The notes under the pieces are model-generated. The model saw nothing but the letters and a program-made list of their open reading frames with translations, did not search any database and was not told the origin of the DNA. Source: Miscanthus floridulus (Eukaryota > Streptophyta > Magnoliopsida > Poales > Poaceae). From it: a DNA stretch of 64,000 nt. Made by a program: the position numbers and the translations under genes. Numbering within the stretch: position 1 is the stretch's first letter; every line of letters starts with the position of its first letter. Below, one piece after another: positions 22,355 through 33,073 of this stretch. The DNA is taken from assembly GCF_019320115.1 (NCBI RefSeq), contig NC_089589.1, positions 17,113,641 to 17,177,640 of the forward strand. Reading direction: 5' to 3'.

Positions 22355-23608
22355 TTATGACGGTTGTTAATGTCAATTATAAACTGTCAACATAACATGT
22401 ATTTATACTTAATTCTATCACTAAACATAGGTATAGGGGTTTAAACTAATAAATTCCATGAGTTTTGGTAAATCTGTGTTGTCAGCAGGGTTCATCCAAA
22501 AAACCATCAAGGTGGACCTACATGTCAGATTTAATCGCGCTTATCCGCAACAAAACGGACTCCAGAAGACTCTAGAAGACTCGAGAGGACTCTATGCCAA
22601 AGCAGAGGTGCAGAGGCTGCCAAGTGGGCCCGGTCGGCCCCACCTGCAAGCCGCCCGGCCCCTTGGGCCCATATGTTAGCCCCTCCTTCGAATGTCGATT
22701 CTCCACCGCCTTCTAGGTTGCATCTATGCTATCCTTTAAGTCAGTTTGATCCAAGGGCTCACGTTGGATGCTCCGGGCTATATATACCAGCCCCTGCCAC
22801 CCTCCCTAGAGCCATCCTGAAACCCTAATTCATATTCTCCTCGTTAGGATCAGAGCCAGCTATCAAGAGAAGATTAGTTCTCTATAGGATTTAGTCTTAT
22901 AATTAGAAATAGTGAGATAGAGAGTGAGGGAAGAGTTTGGAGAAGATGTCGGCCTGTCGGTGCTCTCTCTACGGCTTGTACCTTGGCGGAATCAAGTTGA
23001 GCTTGCTTCTGAGATTTCTCTGGTAATCAACTTCTTATTCAAGTAAGTATTTTGTTTATATTGTTCATCTGGATCATGACTCTCTTTAAAGTGCTTTATT
23101 CTCTTCCTAGGGGGGAGTAGAGTATTAATCGTGAGTGTAAGTATGGTGCTTAGACTTAGGTTAATCGTGCATGCATCCTGCATTCTGGATCGGTGGTAGA
23201 TCGCGGTTGTGACATTAGTACTATATAGCCTCGCACTATATAGCATCGTTGATCCTTTGTAGTCCACCTCCCATTTGTAGGGCAAGTAGGATGCGGTTAC
23301 TACGGGAGGCATCCTCTGCTGGTGTCTTTCCTTAAGTAATGTCTCCAGTTGAACAGAAGAAGACATAGCTTACCCAAGTTAGAATTAGAGAACCTCAGTT
23401 ATCCTCTCTATGTTCCTATTTATCCTTAGCCTTGTTGATACTCCTAGTTAAGTTAAACCTTAAGCTAGTCACTACCCCTTGTTAAGTTAGACCGTAGTTA
23501 GTCTCACATGTTTCCCTGTGGATACGATACGTGGAATACTTCCAGGTGAAAGCTACAGCGGTATCCGTGCGCTTATGGATTTATCTATGTGCGTTAAATA
23601 TACCAACA
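22355..23608 (+). repeat. 3' LTR of Athila-like element (full length)
   Basis: The LTR is 1254 bp and ends TACCAACA like its partner. Its start (TTATGACGG) differs at two bases from the 5' LTR start (TGTTGACGG). It has a TATATATA box at 22779-22786 and retains the ~732 bp that the 5' LTR has lost. Confidence 0.88.
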
Positions 23609-25048
23609 TGCTCATTCATTAAGTATCATCAAGCCTTTTGATGTTTATATATGCTCTCTTTATTTGCGATCCCTAGAGGTGTTTCGAAGAAAATAGAGTA
23701 TTATAGATCAAGATTTTTTTTGGCAAAATGACAATCATACAAAGAAATATTGACTAGTTCATTGGCTCTGTTAGGTCAACCCAAAGAACAAGGGGGTTTA
23801 GGCATTATGATTCTTGATTTATATAATAAGCGACTACTGAGCAAGTTGGTTTTTAAATTAAGCAATGATTGAGGCATTTGTCAATATTTATTGAGAGGCA
23901 AATATATGAAAGATAAGACCTTGTCACAAGTTGAGAAAATAGCATGAGTCTCTCATTTTTGGATGAGTCTCATGGGTGTAAAAGAAACTTTCTTGAGTTT
24001 GGGTGCCTTCGAGTTAAATGATGGTAACCAAATCATGTTCTGGGAAGATACCTAGTTAGGAGACCAACCCTAAAAACCTAATATGCAACATTGTTCAATA
24101 TTGCCCACAGGAAACAAGCAAAGCTTGCAGATGTATTAAGCACGATCCCACTTAATGTTGAGTTTAGAAGGGTTTTAGTGGAAAACAAGCTACTAGAATG
24201 GAATCACCTAGTAGCGAGAGTGGCTAATAACATGGTAATTATGGTTTTGTTTGGAAACTAAATAAAACGGGGTCGTTCACGGTTAAATTCAATGTATAGT
24301 TACCTAATCAGTAGTGGTTTAAAAGTTTCACAAGTAGTTTTGCGGCTAAAGATCCCTTTGAAGATTAAAATCTTTCTTTGGTTCTTTAAAAGAGGGGTCA
24401 TTCTCACTAAGGACAATTTAGCAAAGAGAAACCGAAATGAAGATAGGTCATGCTGTTTTTTTGGCAAACCTAAAACCATCCAACACACTTTGTTTCAATG
24501 CTCACGTGCCATTTTTATGGAGACTTGTCGACATGGTGTTAGGAATTAATCCACCTCGAAACACCCCAACATCTATTTAGTGAATGGTATTCTTGGAAAG
24601 GTAAAACTTTTCTACCTTTTTACTGGTGTTAGAATTAATCCACCTCGAAACGCCCCAACAGCTCTTCAGTGAATGGTATTCTTGGAAAGGTAAAACTTTT
24701 CTACCCTTTTACTGGTTGGTGCGGTAGTCATTTTATTGTCAATATGGATAACAAGGAACAAAGTTGTTTTTGACAATTATCGACCAAATTCTCTTTTACA
24801 GGTTCTATTTAGGGGGACCCATTGGCTTCGGTTCTAGGCTCAACTATAACTGATGTGAGGTTCGACAAGTGCTCATTATAGGGGCTTGCCGGACTCTGGA
24901 AACTGTGTCAATGTGACTCTGCGTCCTATGGATGGCCTTGGTCATTTAGAATTGAGTCTTGAATTGTTCTTATCTTCAAAACTTCGTTTGCTTTGATGCG
25001 TTGGGTTGTAAATGAAGCCGGAAACCTCTTTCCATTATTAGAAAAAAA
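23609..25048 (+). pseudogene. L1-type LINE reverse transcriptase, right part with zinc-binding domain
   Basis: This continues the LINE that starts before 4297. Peptides such as FAIPRGV, NPKEQGGLGIM, LLSKLVFKL, FWEDT and KIPLKIKIFLWF appear in order, with several stops and frame changes. At about 24330-24540 a frame contains the plant L1 C-terminal RT zinc-binding (zf-RVT) domain, ending in CCFFGKPKTIQHTLFQCSRA. A tandem duplication of about 89 bp lies at 24543-24720. The element ends in a short A-run (25042-25048). The product would have copied LINE RNA at the target site. This copy is dead. Confidence 0.82.
24543..24720 (+). repeat. 89-bp tandem duplication in LINE 3' region
   Basis: GAATTAATCCACCTCGAAAC begins at 24543 and again at 24632. 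The two units are similar throughout, with scattered differences, so the duplication is not recent. Confidence 0.8.
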
Positions 25049-25650
25049 GCAACCATAGATTCCTTTTAGGAAGAGAACTTTGTAAGTGAGCATTGAATGG
25101 TATGACTATCGTTTTGACCCGTCAACATTAGCAAATATGAGTAGATCCTTTTGACTGGTCAACATCAGCAAATACATGTCCTAGAGCCTAAAATTAAACC
25201 TTGTTGAAATTGTCACGTTGCAAGCACACCCTAAAACTCATTATGTGCATGTGTAACACGAACTGGTTAGTGTGCATGCATTGTCGGTTCTAGAAACAAC
25301 CCTTGATAGATCGCATTCTTCTTCATTTAAATAGAGCATTGTTACACCTAAAAACCATTACCCACAACAATAATACCTTTGAACCACCGGCGATCACATA
25401 CCCATACCACAGTTAAACAACCAACAACATCATAAACAAAGATAGCTAATAACATCAGCAGCTAGGAGTACTATGCTAGCCTAGTACTAAACCAAATTGG
25501 GCCATGTCCGTCCAGTGGATGATCCAACGGCGGTCACTCCCCCACCGCACCTCGAGATCAGCATCAGCCCACCAATGCACAAACGACCTGAGCTAACCAT
25601 CCGTATGAGCATCCACTGGATGGACGGGGGCACGCCTGACTGACCGTCCT
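25049..25650. other. Intergenic region and probable 3'UTR of the GIR1-like gene
   Basis: No coding frame is credible. The right part, next to the stop codon at 25651, is presumably the 3' untranslated region of the minus-strand gene. No clear polyadenylation signal was assigned. Confidence 0.4.
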
Positions 25651-26022
25651 TCACTTGCCGTTGCCGCGCCTCTTGTCGCCGCCGTCGCCGTCGCCCGCGA
25701 CGCCGCCACTGCCGCCAGCGCCAGCACCGGAACCGGCACCATGGAGGAGGTCCACGAGGCAGGGCTGCTTGCAGTTGATGCAGGTGGGGAAGTCCTTCTT
25801 GGCCACCATGCAGTACATCATGCACCGCGTGCAGGCGCCGATCACCATCGGCGACTTGCTCCCTGGGCTGCAGTCCGAGGACACGCACGAGCTCGGGGAC
25901 GACGACGAGTCGCTGCCGTGGCCTCCGTCCACCTCCATCCGCCCGGCCGGAGGCGGCGACAGGTGCAGCTGCAGCTCCAACCTCGCGCCCCTCCCGCCGC
26001 TGCTCCGGTTGCCGTTGCTCAT
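25651..26022 (-). CDS. GL2-interacting-repressor (GIR1)-like protein, 123 aa
   Basis: Small plant nuclear protein of the GIR1/GIR2 family, which in Arabidopsis bridges the homeodomain factor GL2 to TOPLESS co-repressors. The ATG at 26022 gives MSNGNRSSGGRGARLELQLHLSPP. Residues 15-24 contain an LxLxL EAR repression motif. Residues 36-56 are Ser-rich. A four-cysteine ribbon follows: CTRC (63-66), MMYCMVAKKDFPTC, then CINC (80-83), as in the family consensus CPRCLMYVML...CPKCK. The C-terminal 30 residues are Gly/Asp-rich. An in-frame ATG at 26055 is less likely because it falls inside a probable 5'UTR intron. The reading frame is intact and GC-rich, unlike its repeat-filled surroundings, and the length suits the family. 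The exact target in this grass is unknown. It is the only host gene here that looks functional. Confidence 0.85.
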   Translation of the reverse strand: MSNGNRSSGGRGARLELQLHLSPPPAGRMEVDGGHGSDSSSSPSSCVSSDCSPGSKSPMVIGACTRCMMYCMVAKKDFPTCINCKQPCLVDLLHGAGSGAGAGGSGGVAGDGDGGDKRRGNGK

Positions 26023-26030
26023 GGCTTTGC

Positions 26031-26174
26031 CTGCACTGCACGGCCGGGCGAACAAGATTTACAAGGGTCCAAAGATTGAACGGCTGATATGATGTTTGTT
26101 AAACAAGAAGGCTTCCAATAAGGAGCAATCAAGAACACAAAAAAGATCCAGATGTTACGGCAGATGTTATTTAC
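26031..26174 (-). other. Probable 5'UTR intron of the GIR1-like gene
   Basis: On the minus strand TTCAG|GTAAATA at 26174 is a strong donor, and GTGCAG|GCAAAGCC ending at 26031 (or the tandem CAG ending at 26037) is an acceptor just before the start codon. This is inferred from splice consensus alone. Confidence 0.45.
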
Positions 26175-26229
26175 CTGAATATGGAGAAGGATCGAAGAGG
26201 AAGGAGATGTGCCTTGCAGCTCCTGGTTG

Positions 26230-26780
26230 TGGGGCTTCTAGGATACGAGGGCCCTGTTATATAGGGAGGTTTGGAGGTGAGGTCAATGCTGTATATAGGG
26301 AGGTGGTGGAGGGGAGGTCAATGTTTTATTTACTTTTTTTTGTATATAAATACAATACGAACAAAGTTGCTACATCTCTCCCTTTTACATCGCCTTGTTT
26401 ATTTTATTATTTACTTTGTATATAAATACAATACTACAAATAAAGTTGCTTCGTCTCTCCCCTTCACCTCACCCCATTCCATCTCCCTTTCACATCACCC
26501 CATTTATTTTGTTGTATTTTATTTTGTTTTGTTTTGTTTTGGTTGTGGTGCTTCATCCCATTTATTTTATTTTATTTAGGTTTTGGGCTTCAATGGATTT
26601 TAAGGCCCTCCAAATAGGGAGGTGCAGGAGGGATGCCAATGTTGTTATCATTCCATCTCTCCCCTTCAAATCACACCATTTATTTTATTTTATTCTATTT
26701 TAGTTGTGGGGCTTCAATGGATTTCAGGGCCCTGTTATATAGGGGGTTGAGGAGGGGAGATCAATGCTGTTATTTAATGA
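26230..26780. repeat. Array of diverged core-promoter copies
   Basis: The block GGGGCTTC...GGGCCCTGTTATATAGGGAGGT...GGAGGGGAGGTCAATGCTGT is recognisable at about 26230-26290, partly at 26289-26325, at 26583-26655 and at 26708-26772. Between them lies a second repeat (GTATATAAATACAATAC...AAAGTTGCT...TCTCTCCC) at 26341 and 26416, and again at 27509 beyond a GC-rich insertion. The copies differ by substitutions and indels, so they are not recent. Confidence 0.65.
26257..26263 (-). promoter_or_regulatory. TATA box of the GIR1-like gene
   Basis: The minus strand carries TATATAA in the context CCTATATAACAGGGCCC, about 235 bp upstream of the ATG, or about 90 bp if the intron is removed. A GGGCCC element lies next to it. 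The same block recurs upstream (see the repeat array). Confidence 0.55.
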
Positions 26781-26786
26781 AAGTGT

Positions 26787-27490
26787 TGGTCTAGCACTCA
26801 AAACTGTCCTAGTGAACGTGTCGTTTTAGGGTGGGTCCCATGGTTACTCCTCTCCACCTTAGCCTGCAGAGTGCAGACTTATCCCTTCACCTCATCTCAC
26901 CTTCCGCCAACTCGTCTGCTAAAAAAATACACACACAGCACCATGGCAGCGGCGGAGAGGACGGCGCGGCCAAGCTTGCAGCGTGACCCGGCGCGACGGT
27001 GGAGATGGGGCTCGGAGTAGCTCGTCGTTGAGGCAGAGCGTGTGGCGCCCCTAATGTGGAGGCAGAGGTAGAGACAGCGTCGATGTCAAGCTGGCAGCAT
27101 GACCTGGGGCAATGGTGGTCGGTGGAGACGGCCGGCATGGCCAGCGTGGCCGAGGCAAAGGCGACAGCCGGCCTGTGGTGGAGCGACCGGCCCTGGCATG
27201 CATGGACCTTCTCCTCAACCGGCGCCCCTCCTGTTCTCGTCTGCCTAGATCTGGCACCCTCCCTCCTCTTCTTCTACATCGGTGGCCCTCCTCGCCTTCT
27301 CCGTGTGCAGCCGCGCAAGCTAGACGAGCGGGCATGGAGGCCCGCGGTCGCCGGATCCAGATCGGGAAATAGGGGAGGAACGCGAGAGATTGATGTGTGG
27401 GGATTGGGTTCTAATGCTTACAACATAGGGGTAGGAATGTCTTTTCCCATCGGTCTTGGCATCTGTGTCCAGCTCTCAAATGACTGTTTT
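26787..27490. other. GC-rich block between repeat copies, no gene recognised
   Basis: This GC-rich segment separates two of the promoter-region repeats from a third at 27509, so it may be an insertion, but no terminal repeats or target duplication were found. Overlapping ORFs on both strands are low-complexity (Pro/Ala/Arg-rich) and resemble nothing I recognise. It ends in a T12 run. Confidence 0.35.
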
Positions 27491-27499
27491 TTTTTTTGA

Positions 27500-28163
27500 C
27501 AGAAGAAGTATATAAATACAATACAAATAAAGTTGCTCTATCTCTCCCTTCATATCAAACTCTCGTGAACAATAGGCTACAGACACTTTCGTATCACCCC
27601 ATTTATGCTCCTGTCTCTCATTGCCTATATGTTAACTTATTAGTAGAAATTTTGGTCGGAATAAATTCAAATATGGTTCTGCTTTGCCACCACATAATTT
27701 AGTAATTAAATTTATGAAGCAATGATGATTCTGGTCACTAAGATTTACTACTAACACATAATAAGTTCATATAATTAAATACAATGTTTGTTTCAGCACA
27801 AACGGCGGCGATGGGAGGTAGTATAATTTAAAGTTGTGACGTCTATTTCATCATACAATTAGCTAAAGCATTAGCTTGTGTTAGCCTAGTTTAGGACGCA
27901 TTAGCACTTTGCTTGAGGTGTTAGCCTAGAGTTTACCGAGGTTTCCACACCTCTTTGCTATCGGTGCTAGCATGCACCGTGGTTATACATTTCGAGGCTT
28001 GGAAGTCTTTGAGACCACTCCAACCGTGTTTGTGGAGTGGATGCCGATGGTGTACGATGAAGGATGCTCTTGGAATTTTGGCTAAAGCTCTAATGAATTT
28101 TGGCTAAAGCTCTAATAAATGAAGACGGTGGGTGCGGTCTGTGAGAGGCTTGGCAAAGACTCA
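27500..28163. other. Intergenic stretch
   Basis: Beyond one copy of the GTATATAAATACAATAC repeat at 27509, I see nothing that can be named. ORFs are short and scattered. Confidence 0.35.
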
Positions 28164-28507
28164 GGGTCTGTTTAGTTCCTTAGACCGAATTTTAGTCCCT
28201 GTCCCATCGAATATTTAGACACATGCATGGAGTATTAAATATAGACTAAAAAATAACTAATTACACAGATTGCGACTAATTTGCCAGACGAATTTTTTAA
28301 GCCTAATTAGTCCATGATTTGACAATGTGGTGCTACAGTAAATATGTGCTAGTGATGGGTTAATTAGGCTTAATAAATTCGTCTCGTAAATTAGTCTCCA
28401 TCTATGTAATTAGTTTTATAATTAACTTATATTTAGTCCTCCTAATTAACATCCGAACGTCCGATATGACATGAACTAAAATTTAGTCCGTAGAACTAAA
28501 CACCCCC
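28164..28507. mobile_element. Tourist/Harbinger-like MITE, 344 bp
   Basis: It starts GGGTCTGTTTAGTTCC and ends GAACTAAACACCCCC, which are imperfect inverted repeats, and is flanked by a 3-bp duplication TCA (28161-28163, 28508-28510). The interior is AT-rich with repeated CTAATTAG-type segments. The TNA target and the TIR type fit the abundant grass PIF/Harbinger-like MITEs with TGTTTAGTTC ends. Confidence 0.75.
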
Positions 28508-28510
28508 TCA

Positions 28511-28973
28511 CTTATACATGGCGAAGACCCATGAGCTATCCACGGAGTTACTCAACTAAAAGCTTGGCCATTGCGAGCGCATCCTTGCGAGGGGCTCCAA
28601 CAAGAACTAATGGAAAGCGTGAGCTTTCCGATACATTGGTAAAAGCATCGTCATATGAGAGTTTGCATTGTCTAACCCTCTTATATTCTTCACTTATATT
28701 CTTGGTAAAAGCATCATGTGATTGTTCTTGTTAAGATCAAATAACGGTTGAGGAATAACACTTTAGCTTGAGTGGTAATATTTGTACCTTAGCGGTATTG
28801 AATCAAAGGAAATGAATCTCGGCCACATGAAACCAACGAAAAGGAAGGTTGTGGGCAACCACATATGCTTTACGATTGAATTGAGAATTTAGTAGCGCAT
28901 TTTTTTTAAAAAAGATAACCTAGTAAAGTTGGGTGCACTAGTACGTACAAAATACAGACGTCACCTATTTTTT
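28511..28973. other. Intergenic stretch
   Basis: AT-rich and without a credible gene. GGTAAAAGCATC occurs twice at about 28638 and 28706. Confidence 0.3.
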
Positions 28974-29290
28974 CACTAGCGGTGATGGTACACAAAAGTA
29001 GATGCCAGTACAGTATGTATGACCAAGAACCGCTAGTAGAAAATCATTTATAGCAGGGGTCTTTTTTTTTTTTTTTGACCCCCAATAGAAATGCTCCTAC
29101 TTCTAGCGGCTGACTTGAGCTACATCCAGTAGAAGTAGATATTTTCATTGGCGGTAACTTATGTTAACGCTAGTACAAATAGCCTATTTCTAGACGAGAT
29201 TGTCTTACAGTGACCGCCACTAGAAATCAATTTCTAATGGCGGTTGCTTAACAAAACTAGCAGTAGAGAAATCCGATTCAAAATGATATG
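28974..29290. mobile_element. Possible CACTA-type transposon end
   Basis: CACTAGCGGTGATGG at 28974 is followed by several direct and inverted copies of a GCCACTAGAAAT / ATTTCTA.TGGCGGT-type motif (about 29030-29275). This resembles the subterminal repeats of CACTA elements. The opposite end and target duplication were not found. Confidence 0.4.
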
Positions 29291-30217
29291 TATATAAAAT
29301 TGATGGGCAATGCTACAGTACAAATTTTACTTCCTAGGAGGTAATACCTCAAACGAATCTCAGCCATTGATTTTCTAGATTTTTGAATTAAAAAATTAAT
29401 TAATCTAAGAAAAGAAAAGGGAAACATTGTTAAATCACCTCATCACGGGAGACAAGCAAGGGCACACGGTCCCTTCCTTTTCTGTGGGCATCGTTCCGGC
29501 CTTTGCCCCTTTGCATGAGAAATACATTACATATTCAGTTATAAAATAAGATACACGTATGAAAGAAATCAATAACCAACATATATATTAATTGATCCGT
29601 GAACTTTAGCGATCTAAAAAATATGTTACAAAATACAAACTCGATTAAAACTATATTATATAATCGAGTAGCTTTCTAATAAACTATACAGCTGTTACGT
29701 ATATTGAACACGCAAAGTGACTATGTAAAGTTTAGTATGCACGTAAAATTTCTTGTACTATGCACATGTACGTTGGACACTTACGCACATAAATTTCAGG
29801 TATGGTTCAGGTACTTACACATTCATTGCCTCATTGGACACGTATGCAAGATTGTGCATGACGAGGAGATCGGGATATCTCAAACCTAGACAAGATTTTT
29901 TATATCTAAAATAATCCTTATTTAGTTTTTTTTATAAAATGAAAAATTCAATAAGTATATTACCTTAGGTCATCGTAACCGTCCAATCGAAATGAATAAA
30001 CGGCTCATAGTCATTTGGGTGTACCACAACAAAGCCTAAAATTGATAACTTTTTCATATTAAGTTAGATGAAGACAATATTATATCAAATTGTAGAGCTC
30101 GACAAGATTTACTTTGTAGTTGAACCTTTTTCATTTGAAATCATTTAGGTGCCTAAATATTTGTTAAAAGTTCTTAGATCTATTTTAAAAACATAACTTT
30201 TGTGAAAGCGGTTGTTT
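29291..30217. other. Intergenic AT-rich stretch
   Basis: No gene or repeat family is recognised. The ORFs are short and low in complexity. Confidence 0.3.
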
Positions 30218-30238
30218 AAGTTAACCATAAATGAAAAT

Positions 30239-33052
30239 ACTGACTTAATTGCTGAGAAGAGACTCCTTTCTATGGATGAATGGGAGGAAAGAATAGGTCT
30301 GGAAGATAAACTCGATGAAATAAATAGATTGGAGGATCTTCAATGGAAACAAAAAGCAGGGAAGAATTGGGTGTTGCAAGGGAATGCAAATACCCACTTC
30401 TTTCACCAATTCGTTAATGGTAGGAGGAGGAAAAAGGCTATTGCTTTTCTAAACTCCGAGGGGGGAGAAATTAGGGGTCAGAAGGATATCTCCAACCACA
30501 TTGTTAATTATTAAAAACAGCTGTTTGGGCAGAATGACCCCTGTCTCATGGAGTTAGGGGATTCTTTTTGGCCTCAAGAGTTAACTCTTGATGAGACAAA
30601 CAGAGTCAGTTTGATAAACCCTTTCTCCATGGAGGAGATTAAAGGGGTAATCATGGATATGAAAGAAAATTCGGCACCAGGCCTAATGGGTTCAGTGTTA
30701 GCTTCTTTAAGAACTGTTGGGAAGTGATTAAATGGGATGTGATGAAAATGTTTCATGACTTTTGGGAAAATAAGTTGGATATCAAGAGGCTGAATTATGA
30801 GGTCATCACCTTAGTGCCAAAACTAAAAGAAGGCAACACTATTAAACAATTTAGACCTATATGCCTTTTGAATGTTCATTATAAATGGTTTACTAAAGTT
30901 CTGACTAACAGACTGGTTCCTGTGGCTAAAAAGATAATTGGGAAAAATCAAACAGGTTTCATTAAGGGAAGAAACATTCTTGAGGGGGTTGTAGTTCTTC
31001 ATGAAGTCTGCATAGGACCAAGGCAAGGAGCCTCATTTTAAAAATTGATTTTGAAAAAGCCTATGACAGGGTGAGGTGGGACTTTTTGGAGAAGGTTATG
31101 AAAGGAAAAGGGTTTCCTACTAAGTGAATTAAGTGGGTAATGGGAACTGTTAGAGAAGGCAGGGTTTGCATCAATGTAAATGGTGAAAGGAGTGCTTATT
31201 TTAGGACCTATAAGGGGTTGAGACAAGGGGATCCCCTCTCCCCCTTACTCTTTAACATTGTTGCAGATGCTTTGGGGGTGATGCTACAGTCTGCAATTAG
31301 TAGGGGGTCATCCCTCTGGTGTGCTAACAGATCTGATCCCTGGGGGTGTTTCTCACATACAGTATGCAGATGATATTGTCATCATGATTGAGGCAACTGA
31401 GCAATCTATTAGAACTTTGAAACTTATCATTTACTGCTTTGAGTGGCTAACTGGGCTTAAAATTAATTATCATAAAAGTGAAGTGTTTGTCTTTGGGGTC
31501 TCCCAGAAAGAAAAGGAGGATATGGCTAATATGCTCAATTGTGTCTTAGGAGATTTCCCAATGAAATACTTAGGGGTGCCTATCAGCTACAAACACTTGA
31601 ACATGAGTGCCCTTAGTCCTATGACCCAGAAAATTATTAAAAGACTAGATCCTTGGAAGGGCAAGATGCTTACCTCGGGGGGAGGCAAATCTTAACTAAT
31701 TCTTGTTTGAGCTCTATTCCTTTGTACTGTATGGGTTTTTATTTGCTCAAAGATGGGGTTCACAAAAATATGGATACTATTAGGGCTAAATTCCTCTGGC
31801 AAGGAGCTGATGAGAAGTTTAGATACCACATGGCCAAGTGGGAAATGGTGTGTAGGCCTAAGGATCAAGGGGGTCTGGGCATAATTAACACCAAAACAAT
31901 GAATGAGAGCCTTTTGGTCAAATGGATTTGGAAAATCTACCAACAGCCTCATGAACTTTGGTTTAAGATTCTGAAGGCTAAGTACTTGGGTGAGAAAAAC
32001 TTTTTTGATTCCAAGGTAATAGGGGGGTCACAATTCTGGAAAGGGCTACATGATGTTAAACATCTCTTCAAATGGGGGGCTATCTTCAAGGTGGGAGATG
32101 GCAATTTATGTAGATTTTGGGAGGACTGTTGGATTCAGGGAGCTCCTTTGAAAATCATATATAATGATCTGTACAATTTGGTTAGGAACCCTTTCTGCCA
32201 TGTGGCAGATTGTTGGCATGAGGGTTCTTGGGGGGTAGATTTCAGAAGATGCTTGTCAATTCAGCAATATGATAGTTGGCTAGGCCTGATAGTGTTCTTT
32301 GGGCTCTAGAGAAGAAGAAATAGTTTACAACGAAATCTCTGTATCGCTTCTTGACTGACAGGGGTGTCAATAGTAGGGTTGTGGGTTTCATTTGGAGGAG
32401 CAGGGTTCCCCTTAAGATCAAATTCTTTCTTTCGCAGATGCTCAACAATAAACTTCAAGTTGATGTTAATCTGGTGAAAAAGGGCTGGAAGGGTAGTACT
32501 CTATGCTGTCTTTGTCACTGTGCTGAAACTATTGATCACATTTTTTTTTCAAGTGTCATTTGGACAAAATGGTCTGGGAAATCATTAAGGAAAATTTTCA
32601 GCTAGATACTTATCCTAAATCCTGGGAAGATTTCTGTAATACTTGGTTAAGGGGCAAGGGGCCCTTTCCCACTAGAATGATCATTTTCATATTTTCAGGA
32701 TTTCGCTTGGGCTCTGTGGACGTCCAAAAACAGGATGGCTATTAACAAGATGTTTCCTCAGGCTCCAACTGATATTATATACATTGCGTTGTCATTACCG
32801 CAGAAGTGGAGCGCCAATCTTAAGGAGAAGGACCAGGAGCATATCTACAAGACGAAGGCCTCCATTACCAGTTGGCTCAAAGCTTTCAAGCCTAACCCAG
32901 TGTGCCTGTCCGATGTAGTGGAAATTAATTTAGAACTGTAATAGGCGCTGGATGCTTTCTGCCTTTCCGTTTCTATGTGTTGAACCGGTATCCCCAGTCT
33001 ATGTACCGTTACATTGCTTTCTAAAAAGCAGAGGTTTATCCTCGTTTAAAAA
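30239..33052 (+). mobile_element. 5'-truncated L1-type LINE with 21-bp target duplication
   Basis: The insertion is bounded by a perfect 21-bp direct repeat containing GTTAACCATAAATGAAAAT (30218-30238 and 33053-33073) and ends in an A-run just before the right copy. It begins inside ORF2 upstream of the RT palm, so ORF1 and the endonuclease are absent, as is usual for LINEs that reverse-transcribed incompletely. Coding parts are RT (30240-31700), the post-palm region (31650-32310) and the zinc-binding domain (32350-32600). Several frameshifts and stops are present. Confidence 0.92.
30240..32943 (+). pseudogene. LINE ORF2 remnant: reverse transcriptase plus zf-RVT
   Basis: Successive plus-strand frames read as one L1 ORF2. 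They run LEDLQWKQKAGKNWVLQGN...THFFHQ, then RPICLLNVHYKWFTKVLTNR (RT fingers), LKIDFEKAYDRV, RQGDPLSPLLFNIVAD, the catalytic QYADDIVIM (near 31359-31388), MKYLGVPIS, WKGKML, QGGLGIINTKTMNESLLVKW and FWEDCW. They end with a zinc-binding segment with CCLCHCAETIDHIFF. An aspartate pair is kept in the YADD palm. Frame changes occur near 30514, 30700, 31100, 31330, 31690 and 32310, so no full-length enzyme can be made. The 5' third of ORF2 (endonuclease) is missing by truncation at insertion. Confidence 0.88.
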
Positions 33053-33073
33053 AAGTTAACCATAAATGAAAAT

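Larger units (their letters stand above)
4298..23608 (+). mobile_element. Athila-like Ty3/Gypsy LTR retrotransposon, gag only, interrupted
   Basis: The ends are defined by two LTRs (4298-4818 and 22355-23608) flanked by a perfect 5-bp target duplication TGCTC (4293-4297 and 23609-23613). Inside come a tRNA-Asp-type primer binding site, a gag reading frame, 3.2 kb of non-coding DNA and a polypurine tract. Without the 12.2-kb Sirevirus inserted at 6869-19111, the element would be about 7 kb. No protease, RT, RNase H or integrase motif is seen anywhere in the internal region, so it appears to be a gag-bearing, pol-less derivative that needed enzymes in trans. It sits inside an L1-type LINE. Confidence 0.88.

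Noticed and set aside
26887..27335. GC-rich overlapping ORFs on both strands as a host gene
   Set aside because: They overlap in several frames, are Pro/Ala/Arg low-complexity, and have no domain, splice structure or start context. They are best explained by base composition.
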